Below, piece by piece: positions 43,101 to 54,877 of a stretch of DNA of 64,000 bases (position 1 is the stretch's first letter; each line of letters begins with the position of its first letter). Source of the DNA: Prosapia bicincta (taxonomy: Eukaryota > Arthropoda > Insecta > Hemiptera > Cercopidae). The notes beneath the pieces are model-generated. The model did no database searches and was not told the origin of the DNA. It saw only the letters and a program-made list of their open reading frames with translations. Position numbers and translations under genes: made by a program. The stretch lies in the NCBI GenBank assembly GCA_036971475.1, contig JBAIZL010000001.1, positions 283,211,925-283,275,924 of the forward strand. Direction: 5' to 3'.

Positions 43101-43735
43101 CTTTGGTGATATTGACGGAATATATTGAAGAACGTTTTGATGTAGGATTATTGAGAAATAAATGGAGATAAGGAGTGAGAAACAGTGAACAACTTTGGTG
43201 ATACTGACGGAATATATTGAAGAACATTTTGAAGTAGGATTACTGAGAAAACAATGGAGATAAAGAGTGGGAAACAGAGAACAACATTGGTGTTATTGAC
43301 GGCATATATTGAAGAACGTTTTGAAGTAGGATTACTGAGAAAACAATGGAGATAAAGAGAGGGAAACAGTGAACAACTTTGGTGATACTGATGGAATATA
43401 TTGAATAACGTTTTGAAGTAGGATTACTGTGAAAACAATGGAGGTAAAGTGTTGGAAACAGTGAACAACTTTGGTGTTATTGACGGAATATATTGAAGAA
43501 CGTTTTGAAGTAGGATTACTGAGAAAACAATGGAGATAAAGAGTGGGAAACAGTGAAAAACTTTGGTGTTATTGACGGAATATATTGAAGAACGTTTTGA
43601 AGTAGGATTACTGAGAAAACAATGGAGGTAAAGTGTTGGAAACAGTGAACAACTTTGGTGATACCGACGGAATCTATTGAAGAGATTTTGAAGTAGGATT
43701 TCTGAGAAAACAACGGAGGGAAATGTGATGGTCAA
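40140..43735 (+). repeat. 92-bp satellite array with higher-order structure
   Basis: About 39 units, most exactly 92 bp (GGGAAACAGTGAACAACTTT at 41061, 41153, 41245...). Variants recur every third unit (276 bp) in 40700-41400 (GTTATTGACGGAATGTATT near 40714, 40990, 41266) and every second unit (184 bp) in 41430-42600 (alternating CTGAGGGAATG and TTGACGGCATA). The first 400 bp contain longer ~165-bp units with an additional ~70-bp segment (GTACGAGTACT.CTTGGAATG). Open frames on the minus strand are incidental. Confidence 0.95.
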
Positions 43736-43739
43736 AAAG

Positions 43740-44290
43740 AATAGGTTAAATTATACAAATGTATGATTAAAGACAGACATATTGTTTTACAATGACCATT
43801 GCTTGGAATTAAAAATAAACTAGGTTTCATTGATAAAGGATAACAATGCTACTAAACAATAGCCTATATACATATATTTTGTATTTCCCGCTTTTTATTA
43901 TATAGTAATAGAAAATAATATATTATCACCTAGAAGAATAAAACTCAAACCTTAAAAGAGTGCAGTTCTTTGGCGACAATATAAAATTTATATGTAAAGT
44001 AACATTTTAGTTAAAAGTATTGAACAATTTCTTCAAGATTTTATTTTTAGAGGGAGGCAATAATTCTGTTAATTGTGTCGTTAACTGCCATGGATTTCAA
44101 CTCAATAATGTACCTTGATGCATTATAACCATACATAAATCTTTTACATTCAAATTTTCTATAGATGTTGTTTTTATATTCAAATTCCTTAAAGGCAATA
44201 AATCACAAAATCGAGAACATGACATTAGCTTATTATTAATTAGCTAATTATTGTCTATTACTATTCCCTTACATGTTTACATTTTACTTT
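43740..44290. other. No recognised feature
   Basis: AT-rich spacer between the satellite and a MITE. Confidence 0.45.
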
Positions 44291-44296
44291 AAAACT

Positions 44297-44778
44297 TATA
44301 CTGTAAACTCTCACTAGCCCGGCAGATATGGGATTGAAACACTGCCGGATTACCGAAAAACCCGGATTAGTGGAGGGTCCAATAGAAACACAATGTATAT
44401 TAAACAATATCTATGTGCAGTGCTAAATAAAATAGAAAACAGAATAATAGTCCTGTACTGTACTTGAAATGATAAAGCTGGGATGAATGTACTGGTTTGT
44501 AGTTTACAATAAAAGGTTACCTTATCATTAGCGGTAATAACCAAAAATTATAAGATCATCACCGTACATAACTAACTACTGCAAGAACAAACGGCTCGAA
44601 ATCGTTTGTATATCCCGATCTGCACAACTATAACCGGGCGACGCGGCGTGAAGATCACTGGGTCACTGACATCAACATGCTGTGAAAATATACAAGCTAT
44701 GTAGGCCTATACATCTTCCGCCCTTAAAGAAAACGCCGGATAGGTGGAAGGCCGGATTATAAAGAGTTTACTATACTG
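44297..44778. mobile_element. MITE with pogo/Tigger-like ends
   Basis: Left end TACTGTAAACTCTCACTAGCCCGG, with GCCGGATTACCGAAAAACCC inside; right end, inverted, CAGTATAGTAAACTCTTTATAATCCGG. Such ends are typical of Tigger/pogo-type Tc1-mariner elements. No transposase inside. The left border is approximate. Confidence 0.65.
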
Positions 44779-44789
44779 GGCTATATATA

Positions 44790-45360
44790 AATGTTTTTGT
44801 TTTAAATTAGATTTTCTTAAGCCTGTACTAATACTGTGGAGAAACATAATAAATTATTGTAATTACATTACTGGATGACAAGTCCTGGTAGGATTTATGG
44901 TAGTCCAGGACTCGCCCTTCCCCCCACCCCTAATAACACAATTGATTGCACAATACTGTAGGCTGTGATGACACTCACTAGGCCATTTACAGATAAACAA
45001 ATTGCAATACTTAACTACTTTGTCAATTTATAGTTTCTTTACTATTTTAACTTCATTTTTGAAACCTGCATAAAACATGAAGAACAGTAACCAAAACGCA
45101 ATATCTTTACGACCAAATAAATGTGTAAAAAACATCCTATAATTTATACTAATTACGTAGATTATGTAAATTTTGAAACATTGTTTACTATTTTTAATAA
45201 TTAGCTATTGTCACAAGTATCACGTTTTCAGGCGGGTTTATACAGCCTGAACCGTCTTGACCTTCTAAAGCCAGATTATAACAATAACTAAGTAAAAGAG
45301 GCTTTAACCTTAACCTTGCCTGTTTAGTGGATGTATAGTAAACATTTCCTCTGATTTTGA
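44790..45360. other. No recognised feature
   Basis: AT-rich; no gene or repeat identified. Confidence 0.4.
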
Positions 45361-45365
45361 ATGAA

Positions 45366-45368
<3 letters not shown>

Positions 45369-45399
<31 letters not shown>
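45369..45399. repeat. (TA)n microsatellite
   Basis: About 30 bp of TA immediately beyond the tail of a minus-strand PLE copy. Confidence 0.9.
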
Positions 45400-45402
<3 letters not shown>

Positions 45403-45472
45403 TAATGTTTTCTTGTTTAATATTTAAAAAAAACTAAGGTTGTACAAATACAAGAACTATTTATTAATTTAT

Positions 45473-45517
45473 ATTCAAAGCTTTTCATTGGTAAACAGTA
45501 CCAACATCATCAGGAAT
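45473..45517 (-). ncRNA. Hammerhead ribozyme, all core residues conserved (family 4)
   Basis: Minus strand: ATTC / CTGATGA / T / GTTGGTA-CTGTT-TACCAAT (six Watson-Crick pairs plus a G-T) / GAA / AAGCTT / T / GAAT. Same family as 32216-32260 but with a more stable stem II. It stands in the same orientation as the PLE coding remnant upstream, at that element's 3' side. Confidence 0.7.
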
Positions 45518-45669
45518 GAATAATACAATAATGCAAGATATAAAACATATGTTAAATTAGAAAAAGAATTATTGCTAAATTTATACAAATTGCCAGGTTT
45601 TTTTGTTGCTGTAACATTATAGACATTGAATATAGTATCAAATTTAGAATGTATGTGTATTTTTTTATT

Positions 45670-46330
45670 AATTTGTTATTATTACTCTATTTATATATTT
45701 CGAATAATTCATATATATTCATTCTTAATCCTTTATTAATTTTTTTTATAAGTTTCATGTTTTCAATATCTGGAAATCGGTCCTTATTATTATTACAAAG
45801 ATTTTTAAAATTTTGTTTATATATTTCTGTATTTATATAAGCATTCAAATGTTCTTTATATCTTTCTTTTAAGTTTTTCTTGGTTTGGCCTATATACGTT
45901 TTATTACAGTTTTCGCATTCTAATTTATAAACACCACCTTTTTATACATATCATTTGTTTTATCGTTGTTAGTCATTATGTTTATTATTTTGTTATTATT
46001 TTTATATGCAATTTTGATGTTTATATTTTTAAATAATTTGGTGATATTTTTTATTTCATGGCCCATAAATAAAAATGAAGTCCATATTGTATTATTAATA
46101 TTATTTTTGTAAATTAAATTATTATGTTGCTTATTAAAAATTATAATTAAGTTTGTCAACAGTTTTCTTTTTTTAACCGTTTTTTATTGTAATTTGATAA
46201 ATTATGTTTTTTTTCTTTTATTTTATTTGCTTCATTCATGGGGATTTTATGCATAATAAGTTATATAAAGCAATCATTTATTGGTTGTATGGATGATTAG
46301 AATTATTTGGTATAATTTGGTTTGTTAGGG
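45670..46330 (-). pseudogene. PLE C-terminal region with GIY-YIG endonuclease
   Basis: Minus strand, in order: SNHPYN.. and KSPMNEANKIKE (spacer), IIFNKQHNNLIYKNNINNTI, WTSFLFMGHEIKNITKLFK, then after a one-base frameshift GGVYKLECENCNKTYIGQTK, KNLKERYKEH and LRMNIYELFEIYK. Same subgroup as 30235-30798. Broken by the frameshift and stops, 5'-truncated near 46330. Confidence 0.82.
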
Positions 46331-46339
46331 GTGTAAGTA

Positions 46340-48290
46340 CTTATCCAAACCATCAACCTCGATGAGGTGTGTTTCTTGGTTGCCATCCGCAAGGGAAGGG
46401 CAGGGCGACAGTCGTGCAGATAACAACCCTTTAAGTGCTACGACTGGCCCCTTTTTTGAGCCGCCTCCATGCACTAACACATTTGCCTGGATGTCCGTTT
46501 ATAGAGGCCATGCATACAAACAAATTTGTATGCAACGTGCTAAATTTATGCCACGTATTAACATGTTACAAGTACATAAAGAAATAATTGTGAGGAAAAA
46601 ATAATAAGTTATAGTTTTTCAACTTCTAGTATCAAGGCGTAATCGGTCATGTTTTTAACATATCATTTAAGTTCCAATTTAATTTTTCTCTTTCCTCCGT
46701 TACACTATTTAAATGATTACCAATACACTTATTTTATATACATTGTTCTAACGATATGACAAGGAAAGTAATTCGCAAATGCACTCAACCGAAGCAACAA
46801 TTTTCTATGTTTGGTCGTAAGAATTCTTGATTAGTTATCTGGTATTCTTAGTAAAATAAACAGTTTATTAAATTCTCTGTAAAATTACGTTTCAGAAACT
46901 TACCTCGGAATGTTGCGTGATGAAATATTTTAGAGAGGATGGTTATTCCTAGTTGAGTGTTTATATTTAAAAAAAAAACACCTTTCAAAGTTGTTTCACA
47001 AATGCTTCTTTTGGTTTATAATTTAATAATTAGAGCCGAAAATTGAATGTTTACAAATACTATTAAATACCAGGTTTATTGATTGTTTTGTAAAATTCTT
47101 TCTAGTATATAACGTTCTTTGTTCCCTACTGGTATATTTTAATGTTTCAAGCTCTTATAATGCATTTGCACTTAATAATTCAATTTTTCGATACGTTTTA
47201 ACTAAATAATATTTTTAACGTTTTTAAATGGCTCTTTGTCATAGCAAAGACTTTATTGATGCCTGTATTTTTATCTCCTTGTATATTGTTAACACCTGTG
47301 AGGAATGCGAGCATAAATATCCGTTATCGTACTTTATATTTCAACCTCCTGTTTGATATCGTTGACTGATTGCTGATTCGTCCTAACTTCGTTCAGACCG
47401 CGTTCATCACCCAAACAATGTATAGAAATATATTTCTTCCCAATCAGTATAAAAAGGGTATTAAGGCGCTACGAGGCGATTCAGACGCCACGCTGTTTCG
47501 CAAATTGCATAAAAAGATTTTAAAGGCAAGAAATATTTTTACTGACGGTTCGATTATCAGCTAGTTTTTACAAATTTGTTCCAGTAAATCTACAAAATGA
47601 TTATCTTGTTGAATTGATACGATTTTTTTAAAATTTATAATTGCACTATATTGGTTGGGATTTAATTATTAAAATATTCTGTGCAAAATATAGTCTTTAG
47701 GTGTGACGTCGAAACTTGTGTTCTTAAAGATATATTTTATAGTACACAAAATATTACAATATTGAAAATAGGCAATAGTATTATTTTAAACACTTGATAA
47801 ATCCCTGAAGATATTAATTAGCTTGCAAAAAAAGGATGTAGTTGGCTTGCATAGCTCTTACGTTTACTCTTGAATATGCCGAACTTTGGTGATGCGTTTC
47901 ACATGATTTGCTTCAATTAAATAATAACGATTTTAAAGTATCAAAAATCAATGACAAATAAATAACAATACAGAGAAAAGTTTTACGTTAGCTGTATTAA
48001 ATAAGGGATACTCTAAAATAGTAGAAAGTATGTTTTTTTATTTTATTTGAAATTTTTTTACAGATAACAATAATGAAGGAATTCCAATTTTTTATGTTTA
48101 AATGATTTACCATACGTGTTAATTAAATATGTTTTGACGAAATGTATTGCGTTGAGTCAAAAATATTTATAATAGTTAGTATACAAGTTTTACTTACTTT
48201 AATAATTTCAAAGTGTAAGTGGTAAATATTTTCACTGTTGTTTAAGGCATTGCCGTAATATTTCGGAATTTATAAGTGCCTTTATTAATA
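46340..48290. other. Unassigned DNA with two weak ORFs
   Basis: Frame 46362-46604 (GQGDSRADNNPLSATTGPFF) and frame 47370-47564 (YKKGIKALRGDSDATLFRKL) have non-repetitive composition but no recognised family, splice sites or start context. The second lies in a less AT-rich island and could be a retroelement piece. Nothing else seen. Confidence 0.35.
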
Positions 48291-48534
48291 GCATTTTTCA
48301 ATTTTAGGACCTGTCTAATCTCCCTCAAGCCCTTAGATGAATGAAACCGTATATAGTCCCAAATGTCCAATGGCGGACAAAGCAGTCGACCCTAGGGGTT
48401 ATTACTCCCATTAAGAAACAATATGATTATGTATATTGATGATTTCTCCTATTCGATGTCTCCCTTGGAAGTTATTGCCTTTAGGATATGTGGTCGGGGA
48501 AATGCAATGCCTTGGGAGGATCAGTTCCAAAGTG

Positions 48535-48985
48535 GCCGGTTGCAAACAACATCTCTCCTTGTTTGTGGATGATTTAACATTTATCGGAGTGGTTATCTCC
48601 TAGACAACAAACGCCAAATAGAAAGCGAGTCAGAGGATGACCGTCGACACGATGGATATATGAAGTAAGACACATATTTTATAAGTGGGAACAAGTGGCC
48701 TGCAGCTAACCTCTCTCCTTCTTTATGGATGATTCAACATTTACCAGAGTGGTTATCTCCTAGACAACAATCGTCAAATAGAAAGCGAGTCAGAGGATGA
48801 TCGTCGACACGATGGATTCATGACGCAAGGCACATATTTAATAGGTGGGAAAAAATGGCCTGCATCAAACACCTCTCCTTGTTAGGGGTGGATAATTCAA
48901 AACTTATCAGAGTAGTTATCTCCTAGACAACAAATGTCAAATAGAAAGCTAGTTAGAGGTTGACACAACAAATATTTTATAAATT
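48535..48985 (+). repeat. ~160-bp tandem repeat, three copies
   Basis: Units share CTCTCCTT.TTT..GGATGATT, GTGGTTATCTCCTAGACAAC, GTCAAATAGAAAGCGAGTCA and GAGGATGA.CGTCGACACG. Starts lie near 48545, 48705 and 48865; the third is diverged and truncated. Confidence 0.85.
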
Positions 48986-49249
48986 TCAACGAGAAGCAGT
49001 CAGCTAGTGATCTTTATCACCCCGTTCATCATTGTTCTTAATAACAAAATATTTAAACATTCGATGTGGCGGTGAAATTTATGTTTTAAGTTTAATATCT
49101 TCAATTTTTTCAAAATAGATGTTTTGAAAAACAATTTCAATTTTTGTTTGAAATATCTTCTTGTCTTTGATTTTATTTTATGCGTTTATCCTCGCAAAAC
49201 CTTCTAGACAATCCTTATTTTCATTACTTCTATTAGCTCAAACTCTCTT

Positions 49250-49251
<2 letters not shown>

Positions 49252-49303
<52 letters not shown>
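49252..49303. repeat. (TA)n microsatellite
   Basis: About 50 bp of TA repeats beside the PLE palindrome. Confidence 0.95.
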
Positions 49304-49306
<3 letters not shown>

Positions 49307-49314
49307 CGTTTACT

Positions 49315-49787
<473 letters not shown>

Positions 49788-49829
49788 CATATACATATAA
49801 GCAAATGGGGAATATGAGAGGCCACGCTG

Positions 49830-50870
49830 ATTCAAAAATTCCCAGCCAAAGACCTTGCGGTGTTTGGAATTCGAGGTAAGATCGAGGTAAGTCGGACCAG
49901 GGAGTTCATCGTGGCCTCCACCTACTGTGCCCACAATAGAGAATCGCCCCCCTACAGAATTACGTAAATTAGTTCGGCACTGCAGGGAGAGAAATATAGG
50001 AATCTTGGTCGGCTGTGATGCCAATGCTAATAATGAGGTGTGGGGCAACACAGACCCTAATGGGTCTCCTCGGCGAGGAGCTCCTCTCCTTCCTGATTGA
50101 AGAAAACATTGTGGTTCTAAACACAGGTGCCGAACCAAAATTTGTCACATCAAATAGAAGGGAAGTACTAGATATCACCTTCTGTAATAGACAGATGGTA
50201 AGGTGGGTGCATGAATGGAAAATTTCCGATGAGTCCTCCATGTCAGATCACCGGATCATTACTGCTATAATGTGGGGAGCTGTCCCTCATGTGTTGTTGT
50301 TTAGGAACCCAAGAAAGACAAACTGGGAAGGATTTAAGTCCTCGAGGAGGAGGCAGATGTCAGTCTTCCGTGGTAAGTATGTTACACCAGACCAACTGGA
50401 AAATACTAAGGCCTGCATCAGGACTGCCATTACCACGTCGTTTGATGAACATTGCCCTCTCTCATAAACACTGGACGCGATAAGCTTTAGTAGAGCCGCG
50501 AGTAAGAGGCAAGTCCGAAAAGAGACTGGAAGAGACTAGAAGGCTCTTTAATAGAGCAAGGAAGAAGAAAACGGTGGAAACCTGGCAGGAATATAAAGAC
50601 AGCCAGTTTCTCGTGGTTAAACGTGCTGCTTGCGAAAAGTTGTGCTCAGAGACTAGCTTACTGAGTGATACGCTAGACTGTTTAAGGTGTTAGAAGATGG
50701 TGCAAGGGGAGAGCCTAGGTCCGTCAAGAAGGCTGATGGTAGCTTTACTGACAACCCGGAGTAAACCCTGTGTTTGCTGATGAGGAACAGTTTTCCCGAT
50801 ATTAGACCGGTGTGGGATGGTTCTCATAACCTCCCCCTTACAGTGCCAAGGGCGGACTGTGAAAATATAT
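49830..50870 (+). pseudogene. Non-LTR retrotransposon fragment (endonuclease)
   Basis: The plus strand in shifting frames gives CDANANNEVWGNTDPNG, then GEELLSFLIEENIVVLNTGA, EPKFVTSNRREVLDITFCNR and a MSDHRII motif, the D-N-rich and SDH catalytic motifs of the APE-type endonuclease of Jockey/R1-type elements. Frame 50015-50467 covers most of it. Further on (50470-50870) are decayed pieces of the linker to the reverse transcriptase. The 5' side abuts the microsatellite; no polymerase domain remains. Confidence 0.78.
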
Positions 50871-50879
50871 GTTTTTAAA

Positions 50880-52740
50880 ACGATAACTATTGTGAGTTTC
50901 AACCACTAATTTTGGTTCCTAAACTTGAAATTGCGTTTTTTCTTTATACTATTGTTTGGATAACATATGAAAAGGAAAATTTGATTCACACAAATGGTTG
51001 CAAAATAAACACAATTGGTAAAATAAATGCAAACATAAAATTGAACTCAGAACATTTTGTATATTCACTTTGTAGAGTTAGGTGTATGTTGGTAAACCGT
51101 ACATTGAGGTTATGTTTTAAATTTGTTCACAGTTTAACCAATATTTAAATATTGCTACTTATACTTATTGCCACTTTGCTACTTATATAAATAGAAGTAT
51201 TTAAAAACTAAAAAAAACTGGAGTTGATGCAGTCTTTGTCAAGTACTAATACTGTTTGGTTGTCGTATAAAATCTTTCTCCCGTTCCTTAAAAAATGGCT
51301 GTGGTACTTTACATTCTGTTAGCTAATGGAAACGTTTGTGCTTTCCTTAAATAATATAATTACTTACTTAATAAGTTATTAACTTCCAAACATAACACAT
51401 TGTATAATCTTGAAGTGAACCTCCCCTTCTTATAGTCCCTTTTTACCCAGTTAATCTGATTATGACTGCCAGATCGGGTCCATCAAAAGTCTTAATTTTA
51501 CACACTTTTCTTTAAGGTGTGTCCACGATTCCAAGGCCTCTGACATTAAAATGCTTATACAAAGCCCTGTTTTTAAGCCAGCAGTGCATGTATACATGTT
51601 CGGGCGCGTTTACAAATATGTTTGTTGCATAAATAACGATTTTCTGACACTGAGTATCCACAGAGAATATGTTTCGAATGTTCACATATATAAATAAAAT
51701 TATTTTACGCAATTTTAAATATATACCGTCTTAAAACAAATATAAATTACTCGCGTTACAGTTTTATCGTCATAATCTTTGCTTTTAAATACAAGCTTTT
51801 AAAAATTCATGTTATAAACAACATTGAAGTATTATTTCAAATATTTTATATTACTATGAAATCTTGTTAGATAATTCTAACAAACTCACCATGGAAAACG
51901 AGTGAGTCATGAAAAATTATCTTAATGTATAATTGCATAAGCCAAAATTAGATAGAAAGATTTAGGGAACTGGAAGACGGCTCAAATTAAAGGTATTGAC
52001 ACGGTCGAGATTGGGAAAAATATAGATTTTTTTAATTTCACAACATTTATAGGGCTGTAAGGTACTTAAAATTACCAACAATCTACATAGGAAATACATT
52101 GCAATGAAAAACAGCAGAGTATGATTTTTAAACAAACAAATATGTTAACAGTTAGGTGTATACATTGCAACGAAAAACAGATGATTATGATTTGTAAACA
52201 AATATGTTAAAAGCATTAAAAGGTTATGCGTATAGGTTTTTGTGTTTACATTTCAAATGAAAAGGGACCAAATATCTTTAGGACTTGCATTTTCAATACT
52301 CAGGGTCAGACATTCTTAAGAGCAGGGCATTGATCAAAGCTGTTTTTACATCTCAATGTTGCACTAAGTCAAGTAAAATATAAAAATGGATTAAAGATAT
52401 ATATTTTAAATACGATTGGTTAAAAAAATCAAATTGAAAACGCATTCACAAAAAATATAGTTTATAAGGAAATTTTGTTATAAAACACTTGAATTATATT
52501 AAATTTAATTTGTATATAAAATAAAATTACTATACAAAAGTTCAAAAAACGTTTCAACATGAGTAGGAGCATTTGCCCCTACAAGCCCCTAATTCAGATA
52601 TAAAAAGGTAACCAAGCATAACTTTAAGAATAAAAGCAACCATAATAAGATCATAAGCTATTACAATGTCCATGCTCCTCCCCAGAAATACAATGGCCCT
52701 TAGTTTTTCAAATGACCAGAAATGTTTTGATTTTATTTTC
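50880..52740. other. AT-rich DNA without recognised genes
   Basis: Only a small tandem duplication near 52090-52225 (ACATTGCAA.GAAAAACAG repeated ~70 bp apart) stands out. Frame 50912-51148 has no support. Confidence 0.5.
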
Positions 52741-52744
52741 TAAT

Positions 52745-53540
52745 TTCTGTTTTATATCTGTCAAATTCTGTCCCTGCGTATTCTGTCCTATAGATACAAC
52801 TATTTTCCATCCTCTGCAAGCATTCGTCCCAATCTATGTACTCTATCTGTGAGTTTCTGTGCCTACCTTCATCTCTCATGTACATACATTTTCCAATCCT
52901 CCGCCGAAAATAGTCACAATCTCTGTTCTCTATCTGTGAAACTCTGTCCCTGCGTAATCTGACTTATAGGTACAACTATTTCCCATCCTCTACAGACAAT
53001 AGTCACAATCTATGTCCCCTATCTAAGAGTTTCTGCCCCTGCATTAATCTCCCATGTACGTACTACTCTTTTCTATCCTTCGCATACAATACCCACAATG
53101 TATGTCCTCCATGGGTGTATTTCTGTCTTTACTTTAATCTTTTTTGTACATACAACTCTTTCCCAGCCTACGCAGGCCATAGTTTTAATCTATGACCTCT
53201 ATTGTAAGTTTCTGTCAATGCCTTAATCTATCTTCTAAGTACAACTCTTTTCCATCCTCCACAGGCATTAGTCACCATCAATGTCCTCTATATGTGATTT
53301 TCTGTCCCTACCCTAATCTCTCATGTACTTGCACCGCTTTCCCATCATCCGCAGGCAATAGTCTCAATCTATATCCTCTATCTGTGAGTTTCTGTCATTT
53401 CTTTAAACTATCTTGTACATACAACTCTATCCCATTATCTGCAAACAATAGTCCCAATCTATGTGCTCTATCTGTAAATTTCTGCCACCACCCTAATCTC
53501 TCATGTACATGCAACAATTTCCCCTCCTCCCCAGTCAATA
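52745..53540 (+). repeat. ~90-bp minisatellite, about nine copies
   Basis: CTCTATCTGTGAGTTTCTGTC-like blocks near 52845, 52938, 53019, 53110, 53198, 53287, 53379 and 53467, with TCTCATGTACATACAACTC and CCATCCTC.GCAGGCAATAGT between. Because the unit is often close to 90 bp a frame stays open (53192-53566, repeated SCTC..FPSS), but this is not a gene. Confidence 0.88.
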
Positions 53541-53670
53541 GTGTGTGTGCGTACGCGCAGGTGTAAGTCTGTGCAGACGCGCGAGTGTGTGTCTGTGCGC
53601 ACGCGCGTGTTTTTGTGTGTGCGTGTGCCTGTGTGTATTTGTGTGTGTGTGTGTGTGTGTGTGTGTTTGT
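53541..53670. repeat. GT/GC-rich imperfect microsatellite
   Basis: Alternating purine-pyrimidine GTGTGTGCG/ACGCGC runs followed by pure GT repeat; potential Z-DNA-type sequence. Confidence 0.85.
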
Positions 53671-54054
53671 GTATGTTCAGCATTTTACTTTTCATCCTCG
53701 TACTTCATTTATCAGATCTATGGAGATTGTGTAACATCATTTTAGGTGATGTTGCATATTAAGAGAGATTCAGAAAACAAACGGGAATTAACATTTGTCT
53801 CTAAATTATTTATGTAATACATCATCCTTGTTTCAACTAAACATTTGACATTGCAGGTCATGCTTTAATTATATAATGAATTACTGCAATCTTTAACATC
53901 ACTTAATTCCCTTAGAATTAATATCACAACAAAATTACCACATTACATTAACTGCGCCACTCTGCTTGTTTTGTTTCTTTCTAAAGTATGAGTTACAATT
54001 GTTTCTCTTATTTAAAGAGTTTTCTTTATTAAGACGTATAAAGTTATTAAAACA

Positions 54055-54460
54055 CTAGGCAACGGCCACACAGAATCCGTCATATCCGGCAATCAGTGCA
54101 CATGACGTGTCATTTGCTTCATTTATGACTACAACAATTAAACGAAAGAATGCATGTGTGGCCACACAGATTGGGTACTCGTCTTATCCGTCCCATCCGT
54201 TATATGCGTCATCCGTCTTGATACAAAACAGTTTGTTTCGACTCGCAAGACGGATATGGAAGTATCTAAAGAAGTAATTATTTAAAAAATATTTAACCTC
54301 CCTGATCTTTGGGATCCATGTCAGAAAGGTAAAAATATTGTGACGAAGATTTGTAAGGGTTTAGGGAGAAAATTTGGAATAAATGAAGGTAGGATTTTAT
54401 TTAAGCTTATTTTTAAACATAATTTTTAACGAATTTTCTTATTCATAATGAACTGACTGA
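54055..54460 (+). mobile_element. Possible PIF/Harbinger-like element with MADF-type exon
   Basis: Two direct GGCCACACAGA blocks (54065, 54160) precede CCGTCATCCG-type repeats. Then ATG at 54256 begins MEVSKEVII, a stop, KIFNLPDLWDPCQKGKN and ICKGLGRKFGINEG, ending at a donor-like GAAG|GTAGG. The LWDP..N..W/I..LG pattern resembles the MADF/Myb-like protein of PIF/Harbinger transposons. Only this exon is visible. Confidence 0.4.
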
Positions 54461-54628
54461 GTGCGTGTTTTCCACTTATCAACTTGACATCACAGTCTCA
54501 CAATCGGTCTACTTTTGTTAGACCGTAACGTCAATTTCATAAGTGAAAAAACATCATTTCTAAGCTCTTGTAGAATTTTAGTTTGGATATTAAAAATAAA
54601 TTAAAACATTTTAATTCCCATAATTCAA

Positions 54629-54634
54629 TTTATT
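54629..54634 (-). terminator. Poly(A) signal of the EGF/Sushi gene
   Basis: AATAAA on the minus strand, about 95 nt past the TAA stop at 54727-54729. Confidence 0.6.
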
Positions 54635-54726
54635 TCGATTTTTAAAAGTGTTTGGTAAATCGTTTTATAAGTGTAACCACAAAGTAATCACAAACGCTAC
54701 AAAAAAAAAATAATAAAATAACCGGC

Positions 54727-54877
54727 TTATAGTGTTTTGCTGATCTTTGGTACACAATCAGGAATGGTTGACCAGTTTGGCGTACTTGGAGCCCAAACAC
54801 CGTTTTTGCATGATAAATTCAAAGTGGTTGAACCCCCCGGAAACACATGCTTCTCCAAACATGTTACACTACACTCT
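54727..54877 (-). CDS. EGF/Sushi gene, last exon
   Basis: Acceptor TTTATTGCAG|AGAGTG; reads ECSVTCLEKHVFPGGSTT, LNLSCKNGVWAPSTPNW, IPDCVPKISKTL, then TAA. Slightly longer between the last Trp and Cys than exon b. Confidence 0.82.

Noticed and set aside
43424..43735. 103-codon minus-strand frame and similar ones at 40511 and 42964
   Set aside because: They lie on the 92-bp satellite; the frame rotates between units because 92 is not a multiple of three.
40140..43735. CRISPR-like repeat-spacer array
   Set aside because: Repeats are contiguous 92-bp units with no unique spacers, and the genome is eukaryotic.
53192..53566. 124-codon Cys/Ser-rich frame
   Set aside because: Stays open only because the ~90-bp minisatellite is often close to a multiple of three; no start context or relatives.
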